This document shows positions 1-10,973 of a stretch of 64,000 bases of DNA, in pieces (position 1 is the first letter of the stretch; each line of letters begins with the position of its first letter). The translations under genes and the position numbers were made by a program. Under the pieces are notes generated by a model that made no database searches, was not told the origin of the DNA, and saw only the letters and a program-made list of their open reading frames with translations. Source of the DNA: Enoplolaimus lenunculus (Eukaryota; Nematoda; Enoplea; Enoplida; Thoracostomopsidae); the NCBI GenBank assembly GCA_030248215.1, contig JASANG010000772.1, forward strand, positions 81,611 through 145,610, given 5' to 3'.

Positions 1-850
1 AAAGTCAATCACAAAGTTTCGGACTGAAATATGTGCCAGAAACACAGGGCGGAAATATTCGTCCACAAATGTCAGCCCAGACGTCCGGGGGATGGAAAAT
101 TGGAGCTCGGGCAGTGACACCTGATATTGAAATAGGCAGCGAACCAATATCCTGAAGCTTTTTTAGTTTTCCCCTGATCTTTACATGGACCGGTTTCATA
201 AATCGCACCTCCGCTCGTTTCGAACGTGGAAAGCTGCAAAATCAAGCCAGGAGCCGGATATCAGATACGGAAGAAAATTAAGTGCTTAAAACGAAGTTAA
301 ATTTGATAAATTTGGCTTATTTTTAGCTGAGGGGCCACAGAACCGAAACGTAGGAAAAGGAGGTTGCATAACCTGTTTTATGTCAAGTAAATTCCGTGGT
401 TCGTTTCGGTAAACCCTTTTCTGCGCTTTCTGTATGTTTGGTTCGGTACAACTATTTTATACAAATGTGCAACATTTCGTCGCCCAACAGCGGCATAAAG
501 CCTATTGATAAATCTAAGCGTTATCCTAAGTTTAAACCTCAGTCTAAACCTAAGCATAATGATGAGCGACCAATTGTCGAGTCGATCAAATGTTGGATGC
601 CTGGCTTGCGGCTTTATTCAATGCCAATTCGATAAATCATTGCACCAATATTACTTTGACGTGTTTGGCAGTTCTTTACGCATGTTTTTAAGCCTACACC
701 TCAACGTATAAATCAACCTATAACTGTAAACCTAAGCTTAAGCAAAAAAATTTAGTCTAAAACTTATTAAGCGACTCTATTGAAGTCTCACGGAAAAACC
801 GCGCGCTCGTCACAGTAGCATAAGATCCATTCTAGCAAGCGTGCAAAATA
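1..850. other. Spacer at left edge, no gene seen
   Basis: No exon with credible splice sites or family resemblance was found here. A diverged end of the TTAGGC-type MITE appears near 160-200 (a CCCCTGATCTTTACATGG-like end). The stretch around 500-760 is rich in CTAAGC/CCTAAG words of the same family. The short open frames in this stretch look like chance. Confidence 0.5.
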
Positions 851-1131
851 CAAGATTTTGCAACTCTTGAGGTTCCGCACGATACAAAATGTACCACCGG
901 GCGTTGCGTTTTTGGCCGTTCCCACCCTCTTGTTTAGATGAGGGTCGTTGTCACATGCAATAACCCTAAATTAAACTAAAAGCAGATAATTTTTGTTGCC
1001 GGATACATAAAGTGTCATGATTCGCACCGGTTGTACCCACCCCCCTCTAAATAAAGGGGTGTTGGTTAAAAACGCAACGCGTCCCAGGTACATTCTTTTC
1101 TACACAGAATGTACCCAGTCGCATACTCTTG
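851..1131 (+). repeat. Dispersed 280-bp inverted-repeat element, copy 1
   Basis: About 280 bp that recur in the same orientation near 38064-38344. Both copies begin with CAAGA, hold a near-palindromic GTACAAAATGTAC word followed by GTTGCGTTTTT, and end with the inverse pair (AAAAACGCAAC, then two ATTCT/AGAATGTACCC arms, then CTCTTG). This points to a non-autonomous DNA transposon with imperfect inverted ends. No target duplication was certain and there is no coding capacity. Confidence 0.6.
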
Positions 1132-1184
1132 TTCAAGTTTGCATCATCGACTCTTGGTTCTAGTAAAGATTTCAAAGCATTCAC

Positions 1185-4100
1185 TCATTTATCAAACCGG
1201 TAATACGCAGAATACATCAACCCAGCAGCGGAAATCGTATCACTGACACCGACAGTTTTGGCCGGAAACTTACACACCAACGCTGGAGTGAACATAAACA
1301 AAATGCTGCCCCTCATCCAACTGACCATTGGATTATTCGCGTTGAACGAATATTTTCGTTCTTCAATTGAATCCAACATGAATTTATCACCAATTCTAAA
1401 TTCAACATCGTCCGCGTTTATAATTCCACCCCCGACAGTTCCGCTGCTCCCTGACGAACCTCCACTGACAGTCCCTGAGTTACCCCCACCTCCACCACAG
1501 GTGCCTGCAATCCTGGCACCAGCAGCAATTGCAGCTGCATTATTTGACCAATCTGGCCCTCTTGTAACCAAAATATGATACGTTAATGTTTTAAAATGTA
1601 TCCTTTGAAGACGGAAATTAATCTTTTTCGAGTCTGGATTTGAAAAATCTTTGCCATAAGCATTGATCAGCCACGCCAGGATGTCGACCGCTTTATGGAC
1701 TGGGAGCGATCCACCAGGCAGAGGGAACAGATGATTGTGAGGCCCGTTCGCGGCATGCGAGAGAAATACAAGTTCTTGTTCGTTCAGGCCGATGGAGTCG
1801 ATAAATGCAATTACCTGAAATAAAAATTTAGTTTTGTAACCAAAAAATATGTTTTCAGGATAATAAAACTCGACTGTTGCAATTGCGGATTCCAAACTTG
1901 GCGCAGGCGTAGGACAAATCAAATGCGAAAAATGTGCTAAATTTCAAACCTCATCATTCAATGGATCAAAAACTACCAGACCCATCATCATCTGGTGACA
2001 GATGCTACACACATTTGAAAATACGGGCATGTAAACATGTGATTAATGTTTGTTCGTCAGGTGTGCATGCAATATAAGTAATGCGGTGCATTACATGTAC
2101 GCTAGCCGACACCATACGGTTGACATATAGAGCTTAGGATAAAAGGAGTTGAAGAGGCGCGCTGGATGTCACAGTAATGAAGCGTTTGCCTTAGAATCGG
2201 TTGGTCGCTAGTTCGAAACCACCCGCAACCCACTTGCCCAGTTGCTTAGTAAAAACAGGTCTGAAGTCCCAATTCCTACCTTGACTGACAAGGCTCTTAT
2301 TTCACAACCTACGCATAAATATTAACTGGCAATAGATGCTACACACATATGAGAATATGACCCAAACTCACACGATGAACGAGATGCTTAACAAACTCCT
2401 GATTGGACATACTGCCCAGTTCCAAATGTGTTGGAACCAATGGATTATGCTGATTTAAGCTTCGTTTAATCATTTTAATTTTATCCATCCACAATTCTTT
2501 CGGCTGATGTCCAATTAAATGCAGTCCAGAAATGATGACGAGTTCGGGTCGATGGAGTGAAACCGTATTGAAGAACATATCGAGAATGAGTTGAGATTTT
2601 GATAAAGAATCGTGAGAAATCATGAAACGAGACGAAATCGGTGCCACGTAGTCTCCGATCATTTCTGCCTGAAAAAATAAATTACAGTCAGAGCAACTGA
2701 TTTGAATCAACGCCGCAGACAAAATGCTTGGATGCGTACAACTGACAGACGTTGCAGAATTGGTAGAATTTAACGCAAAAATGACATTTTTCTCACAGCT
2801 GACAACGCCAACGGTGTCTTTGTTGTCAGGTCCACAGATTTCGGAGAGAGAGATACATATCCAACTGTGGCATAAATTAGTAATCATAGCATCACCCCAC
2901 CGTATGAATAAACAATAAACAACAAATTCTCACAAAGCTTCAAAATCGGTTCATTTGTGGCTCAACAGTTAAGCCTGTGTTTCGTATTAACAGTCCTGTT
3001 TTTGTCTCGTTTCTTGAGAAATTTCATGATGATGTCTACAGCATCTGATTTCGTTGTATTCACCCCTGACCACAGCATCAGTTCAATTTACAGACCACAG
3101 CATCAGTTCAATTTACAGACCACAGCATCAGTTCAATTTACAGACCACAGCATCAGTTCAATTTACAGACCACAGCATCAGTTCAATTTACAGACCACAG
3201 CATCAGTTCAATTTACAGACCACAGCATCAGTTCAATTTACAGACCGCATTCAGTGTCAGACAAATGAAAAGTCAACCAAAACGAACCTGTTTATACTCT
3301 AAAATGAGATGAACTTCGTCTTTGGTGATGCTGGTTTGATTTTCAGTTCGCACATTTGGATGCAACAACGCACGAAGGCGCGGGCCAATCGGGCCGACCA
3401 GATAAACTTTGGCTTTGGTTGGATACCAGCTGGCAATGCGTTGAGCAATTATTGCTGCATTTCCGCCGACTGCATACTGCAAACAGAAACTGTTGACTCA
3501 GAAATTGCCATCATAAAACCCACAATGTTTCAGTTAACCCTTTCTCACATGAATATTTTCAATTTCCCCTGAGACCTACTTTTATGCTAGGATTCGCACT
3601 CCAGTGACTGGAGTGGGAGGCGTATACCATCACCACTCAGCTTTAGGAGCTTGACGCTCGAGCCCGAGGGGGCTCTCACGTCTTGTGGTGATTTAGTACT
3701 ATGTATACGTGTTGCAATTGTTAAACACGGTGCGATATCTATTGTTTAACGTATATACACTGCGCTGAGTTGCCTATAGGCAACTTTATGTGATAAGAGG
3801 ATAAACTCCTCGAAAAATCAAATCCTTTCGCGAAGTTGAAGAAAATTTTTCTTTGAGTTGAAGCGGAAACCGAACTCAGCCGGCACTTTTGAATACAGTT
3901 CCCCCTGCAGCCAAGCAAATGTGGGGGGACTTTTCACTTGGTACAAAAAACTGAACAAACCTGAACATTTGGAACTTCTTCTGCGATCGTCCGCGCGGTG
4001 TCCATTGTGTTCCGATTCGATATGTATCGTTCGGCGGCGACGCCTTTGCTGGAATTTGAAAACTAAATTTAATTTTACAAAATTTCAAAAATTTCATAAA

Positions 4101-6392
4101 TTACAGGGGAAAAAGTTTTAAAATAAATACAAAGGCAGCCAATATGGCATATGTGTAGGACAGGTCGTCAAACGAAAACGTAAACATATCCGTTTGATTA
4201 TAAATCTTCCCAAATTATATACTTATATAACAAGGATCGACCGGCAGTTCCGGTTCAGTTTTTCAAGCTGGTTTCAATCGAACCCTGAATCAATTGGATG
4301 GACATATCATATCATCTTTATTTTAAGACAAATGATTTGTAGCATGAAAATACAAAACTGTTATTTGAATGAAATCAGTTCAAAAATTGCGACGAGTCCG
4401 TCCGGGTGTGGATGGGAAGGCCGAAATATTTTAATGAATCCGCGGAGATTTTCCATAATTCACCAGTCGATCCACGAAATATTTGAACCGGCTTAAATTT
4501 GTGATCCTTTATTTAAGTCGCGTTGTTTAAGAAACATTACAGTTCCGGTGATAGGCTTAAGTTTAAAGTTTGATCAACTAAAATGTTAATCAAGTAGCGA
4601 GGTGGCAGTTTTTCCTGGCTGGGATTCGCTGAATAAGAACCAAAACTTATTCAAGCGTACGGAATAGATTGATTTGGGGGCTTTGGCTACGAGTCCGATA
4701 TACGAACCAAACCCAGTGGCCAGCATAATATACTGCATGGATGGATCAAATAGTTTAACGATGGGCACAAAGGGATTTCACATGCAAACCCGTAACCATC
4801 TTACCTTGCTAGGGGAGCTAATAAATTTTCGGGATGGGCATATACGGGCTTTCGTAGACTTACGATCAAGGTTGAAAATTTTCTAGGGGAGACAAAATAT
4901 ATTCGGCCCCCTTTTGGCTACAGGCCCGTTCTCATGACTTACATAAAATCTAATGCAGAACTAACTTTCCTGGGGCAAAAACTTATCCGGATAAGCAGCC
5001 TAAGCCCCTCGAATTTCAACTACTCTGGTCTGAAATAGGAACGAACCCAAAAAAGTGAATGAAAGTTTCGAGCAGAGTATCAAAATTAGTGATGACGTCA
5101 TGGTCGACGGCTTCGTAAATGGTTTCATTGGAATGTTGAACAAACGCCGTTCCGGACACAATCATGTCAACGTTGCCATTTATTCTAAAACACTCAACAT
5201 TCGTCGACTTGAATTGTGTCTTAAGATGACGCAATACTTTTGATGACGTCAATGCCCGTCCGTTACCATATGGTATTGTTCATGAGTAATACACGACAAT
5301 ACCGCACGGTGACGTATGGCGACTAACGGCGTCTGACGGAGTTCTGAAGAAGGAAAACAGGATTGAGGTATTTCTGGTTATTGCATAACAGTGGCCTATT
5401 TTGCATATTCAAAACCTCAGAAAAGTACTATAATTTTAATACAGTCAGTGTAAAAAGGTGAAAGTGTGTGATACGGTTTCTAATAAATACAATTTTTGCG
5501 TACAGACGGTGGTGGACAGCGACAGACGCTGTCGGACGTAATCAAACGGAAAGCGTCACCCTCACCCTAAAAACATAGGGAATCATTCTTGTTAACTTCA
5601 AAATTTGATCATATGTTGCTACAGTTTTACACAAAAATAACAAATTGGTTCATTTCAATTCCAAAATTTTGAACTGAAACTTAAATTTTTCTATTTTGTT
5701 TTGAATTTTAAACTTTACACAGAGACGTTGCAAACTCGAGTTACAATCTTGAACCGTCTAATTTGTGCCGATTAAGGCATCTTTGCAGGACTCAGAAATT
5801 CAACCATTCTTGAACTGGAATCACAGTACAATGATGATTACTGAAAAGACGGGAAATGTCATCATTAACGCGTATTATAGAAGCCAGGGTGTAAACGGAT
5901 AGTAAAAATAATGCCATCGGAAAACGGATATTGAAGTATAAAAGTTTTAAAAATGTTTTATTTTTCTGCCAACACATTGTAGACGTGCAAATATTCACCA
6001 GGCTTTCTAAAATTTGGAACAACAAATGGCGAATGCATGGAAATTTGGAACATTTTGGATGATTTTCATAATTTTTATTTCGCTGATAAAAACCACATCA
6101 TATTTTCAGCCAAAACACATTGTGAGTGGAACGCCAGCGGAACAAAGTCAATGAGAATCCATCCACTCATGGCCCCGATTTTGCCACCCTCGCATCTGTT
6201 GATGGAAACTGACCCAACGACAACTTTTCGAAACTGAACTGCAGGCATTTCAATGACTTTGTTCCAATTCTGTAAGACCATTTGTTCGACGGTGTAAACG
6301 CCTCTGCTTCGATTTTTGGTATACAAAGTGTACAAATAACTGCAAATAATCACAATGATTCCCAGCTGTAACAGTCGACGCGGGACGGCCAT
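1185..6392 (-). CDS. ADPGK: ADP-dependent glucokinase
   Basis: Phosphorylates glucose using ADP instead of ATP. The animal enzyme sits on the endoplasmic reticulum. Coding exons in transcript order are 6392-6214, 5184-5047, 4048-3961, 3476-3288, 2668-2372 and 1814-1185. All junctions agree in phase and give 506 aa (human about 497). Residues 6-24 form a hydrophobic N-terminal anchor. VGINGNVDMIVSG starts the sugar-kinase core, and YAVGGNAAIIAQR, HLILEY, LVIISGLH and PTHLELGSM follow in family order. The metal/phosphate motif NEQE is at 308-311 and the catalytic Asp lies at about 489 in GVSD, where the family usually has GxGD. Residues about 403-427 are an extra Gly/Ser-rich stretch. I chose the ATG at 6392; an in-frame ATG 24 bp upstream is possible. 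Introns hold a minisatellite, a SINE and MITEs. Identity is confident; the functional effect of the GxSD change is not known. Confidence 0.93.
2030..2300 (+). mobile_element. tRNA-derived SINE copy in ADPGK intron
   Basis: Diverged relative of the SINE cluster at 61-63.5 kb. It shares the upstream GTGTGCATGCAATATA-like segment, a tRNA-like head with B box GGTCGCTAGTTCGAAACC at about 2203-2221, and the tail running CACTTGCCCAGTTGCTTAG to CCTACCTTGACTGACA. It lies between ADPGK exons 2372-2668 and 1185-1814. Confidence 0.65.
3068..3245 (+). repeat. 25-bp minisatellite, about 7 units
   Basis: Seven near-perfect tandem copies of a 25-bp unit (GACCACAGCATCAGTTCAAT plus TTACA) lie in the ADPGK intron between exons 3288-3476 and 2372-2668. 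The array ends about 40 bp from the donor of exon 3288-3476. Open frames across it are by-products of a period that is not a multiple of three. Confidence 0.95.
3534..3806 (+). mobile_element. piggyBac-like MITE with tRNA-like core, copy 1
   Basis: Begins TTAACCCTTTCTCACATG. It matches the 10275-10544 copy in inverse orientation and the 37346-37605 copy. The right end is eroded. On the minus strand the middle reads like a tRNA: an A-box-like AGCTGAGTGGTGATGG, then a B-box-like GAGTGCGAATCC. It lies in an ADPGK intron. Confidence 0.6.
5215..5345. repeat. Foldback MITE (ATACCGCACGGTGACG family)
   Basis: Copy of a family with inverted arms containing CTTTTGATGACGTC and ATACCGCACGGTGACG. Other copies lie near 18655-18815, 22225-22395, 25465-25590, 26610-26710 and 43735-43900. 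It has no coding capacity. It lies just upstream of ADPGK exon 2 in transcript order. Confidence 0.6.
5885..6110 (+). mobile_element. hAT-type MITE fragment
   Basis: Starts CAGGGTGTAAACGGATAG and follows the sequence of the complete copy at 24313-24671 (ACGGATATTGAAGTA, then TTTTATTTTTCTGCCAACACA). The right end is missing. It lies in ADPGK intron 1. Confidence 0.6.
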
Positions 6393-6712
6393 TTCTAAAA
6401 TTAGCAACACAAACATTCGTATGCCTTTCTAAAATTAGCAACACAAACATTCGTGTGCATTTAGTCAATGCTTAATCTATTTTGTCTTCAAATTTAACAA
6501 GTTTTTATTATTTCCTCACTGAATCTAAACCAAATCCAAAATGTAAACTTAAAGAAAAGCCGAATGTTCGAGACTTGTTTTAGCTGCTGCTGGCGAAATC
6601 ACAGATAAACGTTAAAAATCTTTATGCCAAAATATTGGTCCAAGAAAATGATTGTAAAAATTTTTCGAAGAAGGGACAGCTGACCGCCCTGCCCAATTTG
6701 GTTCCATGTCAG

Positions 6713-6901
6713 GGCCCATGTAAAGATTAGGGACGGAACAGTTTTCTGTTCGACTAGAAAAGAGTAAGCTTAAGCTTTAGACTAATTTTATTGCTTGGTT
6801 TAGGATTTGTCTTATTCTTAGGAATAAACTTACTCTAACACTTAGGCGTATGCATAGGAATAAGCTTATAATGCTGTTCCACCCCTGTTCCTTACACTGG
6901 T
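6713..6901. mobile_element. Mutator-like MITE with TTAGGC core, 9-bp TSD
   Basis: Ends are inverse copies: GGCCCATGTAAAGAT then a GGACGGAAC-type word on the left, CTGTTCCACCCCTGTTCCTT on the right. It is flanked by the 9-bp direct repeat CCATGTCAG at 6704-6712 and 6902-6910. The core is made of CTTAGG/TTAGGC-like words. A 9-bp target duplication with long inverted ends is typical of the Mutator superfamily. Confidence 0.75.
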
Positions 6902-6936
6902 CCATGTCAGCACAAATAGCACATGACGATTGTATA

Positions 6937-8132
6937 TCAGTTGGTTCGTTGACGAATTTGCTTCCCAACATTTAATAGAAATCCAATTGTCACAACGTTC
7001 TGGACTGATTCGATGGCCCGGATCTGACTACTGCTGTTAAAAATCTTGCTACTCTCAGATATTTACGTTGTCTGCTGTAAGACAAATGTTAATACAGGAC
7101 TCGAGCGCCACTCCCCATACCCCCATTTGAAAGCCCCCACCCTTACAAGATTTAAAGTTGAAAAAACCACAATTTGAAATTTATTTTGATCATCGCAAGA
7201 GCCCAAACCCTGGAATTTTGAGGGTCCCCCTTGGCCTTCTCCGGCACTGCGTTCACATCACATCACTGTCACCTAATACATCACATTCCTATTAAGTCTA
7301 AAGCCTAAGCAAAAACCTACTTCATTAAATCAGTCCAGCATTTGATGGGGGTTGACTTTTAGGGGAGACGGGACAAATATTAACTAATGATTGAATTTGT
7401 TCGACTTACCCGCAGGCCGATTTGAATAATACGACAATTTGCGACGACTCAAGTTTACTTTCTCTTGAGAACTGAGAAATGGCACAGACAACCGACGCAT
7501 TTGGATCAAATGGAACAACGGAATATTTGTAATACAAAACTAAACAACTGCAAAGCCGTAAGCAGGTATTGGACATTTCCTGGAGGTCTAGACCATAGCC
7601 GTAGGAAGCCAACGGCACGTAGCCATGTCAGGGCCTGGGGGGGGGCTTAGCCCCCGCTGGAAACATTTTGGCCTCCTAGAAAATTTTCAACCTTGCTTGT
7701 ATGTCATTGAAAACCCTTGTATGCCCCGTCCGAAAAAATTTTAACCCCTCCGAGTAAGGTCAACTGGTTAGGAGCTTGGGAAGCCAGGATTTCGGTATTG
7801 TGGCACGATAGACCACCAGTAAAGTATTCAGTATGAATCGATTTCTCAAGCCAAACGAGCAAGAAGCCAAACGCAATTTTAATACCAGCGTTTAAACAGA
7901 CAGTAAAAATTGGCTGGCTACGGCCCTGCAGATATATGTGATGTAATACTAATTTTGAACGTAAAAATAACACAATTTCCATTAATTCCATAACGGAAAC
8001 GGAAACGAACACGGATTTTCACCGGAACCGCATATCCGTTTACTCCCTGTTTAATACCGAAAACTTCGCTTGTGATTCCCAGTTTGGGAACAAAGCTTTG
8101 ACAGTGCGTCGGGATTGGATCCTCCAATGTTG
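6937..8132 (-). CDS. 3' end of an unidentified gene (three exons)
   Basis: Three exons join in phase: 8132-8058, 7547-7410 and 7033-6937, ending at a TGA. They encode the last 103 or so residues, from NIGGSNPDALSKLCSQTGNH through VVPFDPNASVVCAISQFSRE, FKSACGSSQIRAIESVQNVV to LLNVGKQIRQRTN. Donors are CG|GTATTA and GG|GTAAGT; acceptors have normal pyrimidine tracts. I do not recognise the family. The peptide is mixed hydrophobic and polar, with no obvious signal or zinc motif. Upstream exons are unresolved. One option uses a strong GTACGT donor at about 8392, which would give the right phase, but the transposon at 8414-8556 sits beside it. It ends about 545 bp upstream of the ADPGK start codon. 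Confidence 0.55.
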
Positions 8133-8413
8133 CTGGTCCATAATTGCGCAGAAAAAAATAAAATCCCAGATTAAACCGGTAGCTGAGACTGGCAAACAAC
8201 TTTAGCATAAAAACAACAACATCAACAACAACAACAATAAATATTTATTTAAACATCAAAACGTAGCAAAATCGCAATAAATCATTCAGTGCACTTGTCA
8301 AACCACCTGCACTCCCTCCAATGGTGATTTTCACGTGAATGTTTTCTGTTTTATTTGTTTTATCAGACACATCGAGAAGACTCGAAACGTACAGAAATGT
8401 ATTGACTTTCGAA

Positions 8414-8556
8414 GCCAATGTAAACAACAGGGGCGGAACAGTATTATAAGCATATTTCTAAGCCTAAGCCAAGCAAAAATTAGACTAAATCTTAAGCGTA
8501 CTCTAGGTATTCTGGTCCCACAGAAAAACGTTCCGCCCCTGATCTTTACATGGGCC
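8414..8556. mobile_element. Mutator-like MITE with TTAGGC core, 9-bp TSD
   Basis: A short 143-bp copy. The inverted ends (GCCAATGTAAACAACAGGGG and CCCCTGATCTTTACATGGGC) flank a core of CCTAAGC words. The 9-bp direct repeat ACTTTCGAA lies at 8405-8413 and 8557-8565, which makes this one of the clearest copies for defining the family boundaries. Confidence 0.85.
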
Positions 8557-9693
8557 ACTTTCGAAAACAGAATCTGTTGCATATTTTTGTCAGACGTCAA
8601 TCAAAAAATGCTAAACCATGTCGTGTATTGAACATCTCATATTTGACGCTGCCATGGGAATGCGAACCGAATCTGATTGGCTGCAATGGGCGGTCCCGGT
8701 TTCGGTCTCGGACTTGGCAAATCTTGGGATTTGGTTGGTTTCGGTCTCAGTATCGCTTTTTTGACCAAGACAGCCCATTCCTGCTGATTGGATGATTTTA
8801 AGACATAAAACTGGTTTTTATAAAAGTATCATTGGTTGAAGGTGTATGTCTAAGACTCATAGAAACATTAGTTGCCCCCAAATTGACTTGTTTGCCCTCA
8901 TCACAGCCACGAATTTACCTGACAAACGGATAAACCGCAAACAAAATGGGCCAAAACTCCCTAACAACCAAAACCGTATAAAACAGCTACCTGATATGTG
9001 TGCCTTATGGGTTTCTAGAAACCTCCTGTGTATCATTTATAAACACATACGATACAAAATAACAACATAAACCACACAACCTAAAAACCGGCATCATATA
9101 AACGACATACACGAACGGTTTATATGTTGTTGTGTATAAAAGAGTAAACAAACCGAGAGGAACGTCGTATGTCTGAAGAGGGCAGGCAGTTGCGGATCGA
9201 GAAATTCCTGGTGGGGGGATGCACAGGCGGAAAATGTTAACTTTTGGCACATGTTCATACATATTTTTACGCATATACAAAGCAGCCAGAAGTCGCCGAT
9301 AAACTCATGCGAGAAGAATGTCAAAGTTGAGACGATGTTCCCATTTGTGGTTTGGGGGATGTTTGCCTCGGTCCAATGCGGAAGTCCCATCCTGTGGCGA
9401 ATTTCACAGACAAATCTTGAATAAAATTCTTCAGGATACATTTTGGTACAACGACCCAATTCGGAATCGGTTCAAGAATGATCTCGATCCACCAGCTCAT
9501 TCTACACTCACAACACCTGAGTTTTCTTCACAACTCTACTAAGTTCAAGCTTAGGTATAACTAATCTTAGACTTGGATTGGTGCGGTTTCCAACGTTCTT
9601 TCTTAAGCGTAGATTTATTCTTTGTTTCCGTCATTCAAAATTTAAATCTTTGCTTCGATCACTGACTTGAAACTCCAAAATGCCACTTGTCAC

Positions 9694-9831
9694 CTCAAAA
9701 ATTATCATCCCGTCATGATGGAATTTCCGGACAGCAATGAGTTTGAAATAAGTCAAAAATGCTTGTTCTGTGATGCAGATTCTAAATTTCTTAATGGAAA
9801 TTAAAAATTGGACCGAACCCCACCGTTCGAC
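9694..9831 (-). CDS. Possible exon of an unidentified gene
   Basis: A 138-bp open segment with a good acceptor (TTATTTCAG) and a GAG|GTGACA donor encodes 46 residues in phase at both ends, from VERWGSVQFLISIKKF to HHDGMIIFE. It could belong to the gene whose 3' end is at 6937-8132, but I could not link them. A phase-compatible downstream segment starting near 9496 (IILEPIPNWVVVPKCI) has a poor acceptor. No family recognised. Confidence 0.3.
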
Positions 9832-10278
9832 CTGAAATAAACCCCGATGCCTGCCTTTCAACAGGACCTATGGTCAAACTCAAGATCCGCACGAGCGAAT
9901 TTTTGTATGAATTACAGCGCAATCTGTTTTAGACAAAACATCGGTTTAGCTTAAGCCTAAGCTTTGAGTCTAAGTCCACGCTTAAGCTAGCTTAGCAAAG
10001 AACAGTGGCTGCTGCTATTGAAATCAAACCAATGGAGGAAGCAATTAAGCAACTAAAATAGTCTTTGCACAGAATCTGTATGCAACATTAATACAGTTTC
10101 ACGCACCGTCAGACAACGCATTTATTTTCCGACAAAGTAAACAATTACAGTACGGCTGCACATGAAATGGTTATTTTGTTTTAGTTTTGGTAATTTGATG
10201 CCTACAGAACGAACCCATTTCTTGTCTCTTATACTTTCATAAAACGTATTCCTACAGGTATACAGTAGTCATTGTTAA

Positions 10279-10540
10279 CCCCTTCTCACATTGAGTTGCC
10301 TGTAGGCAACTCAGCGCAGTGTATATACGTTAATTAGTGTATATCGCACCGTGTTTAACAATTGCAACACGTATACATAGACTAAATCACCACAAGACGT
10401 GAGAGCCCCCTCGGGCTCGAGCGTCAAGCTACTACAGCTGAGTGGTGATGGTATACGCCTTCCACTCCAGTCACTGGAGTTCGAATCGTAGCATAAAAGT
10501 ACGTCTCAGGGGAAATAGAAAATATTCATGTGAGAAAGGG
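10279..10540. mobile_element. piggyBac-like MITE with tRNA-like core, TTAA TSD
   Basis: TTAA lies on both sides (10275-10278 and 10541-10544), with inverted ends CCCCTTCTCACAT and ATGTGAGAAAGGG. TTAA duplication plus CCC ends fits the piggyBac superfamily. The core holds AGCTGAGTGGTGATGG and GAGTTCGAATCG, which look like tRNA A and B boxes, and a GTTGCCTGTAGGCAAC palindrome. It is the best preserved of three copies. Confidence 0.75.
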
Positions 10541-10788
10541 TTAATATATAAACCGAAAAAGTCTGATCAGACAACAAATACGGTAATACCTTTGCATCAA
10601 AGGTTTACCCGTTGATCCAGCGATCCTTGACTCTTACTGGGTAAACAAATGTTGTTGCTTGCCGCACTCGGTCGCAGAAAAAAACATGAGGTTAAACGTT
10701 CCGAAAATGAAATCCTACTGTGTTTTGACAGGTGCTTTTATAGCAGTAGCGGTGTGGTATAAATTTATTACAATCAACACAACCAACG

Positions 10789-10973
10789 CACTGTAAATTT
10801 CTGTGAGTTGATTTTAACTCAAAATGAGTTGAATCACTCAGTCTGAGTTAGGACTATCAAAACTCAGGATTTTGAGTGGATTCAATTGGTTCTGAGTTAA
10901 TTAATCAACTCAACCAGAGTCAACTCAAAGTGATAATCAGCTCATCTCAGAGTGAGTTAAACAATTTACAGTG
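10789..10973. mobile_element. GAGTTGA-rich MITE
   Basis: Inverted ends CACTGTAAATT and AATTTACAGTG surround many copies of GAGTTGA/TCAACTC and CTGAGTT. Related copies lie at 15977-16201, 21700-21850, 32870-33122 and 39101-39353. A foldback structure without coding capacity. Confidence 0.75.

Noticed and set aside
3068-3245. CRISPR-like array
   Set aside because: Repeats are head-to-tail with no spacers, in an animal intron.
2957-3302. Two overlapping frames encoding QFTDHSISSIYRP-type repeats
   Set aside because: They only translate the 25-bp minisatellite in an ADPGK intron.
9094-9459. 121-codon minus-strand frame (CTKMYPEEFYSRFVCEIRHR...)
   Set aside because: The start of the frame has no acceptor and overlaps another open frame in the same strand; I could not link either to neighbours.
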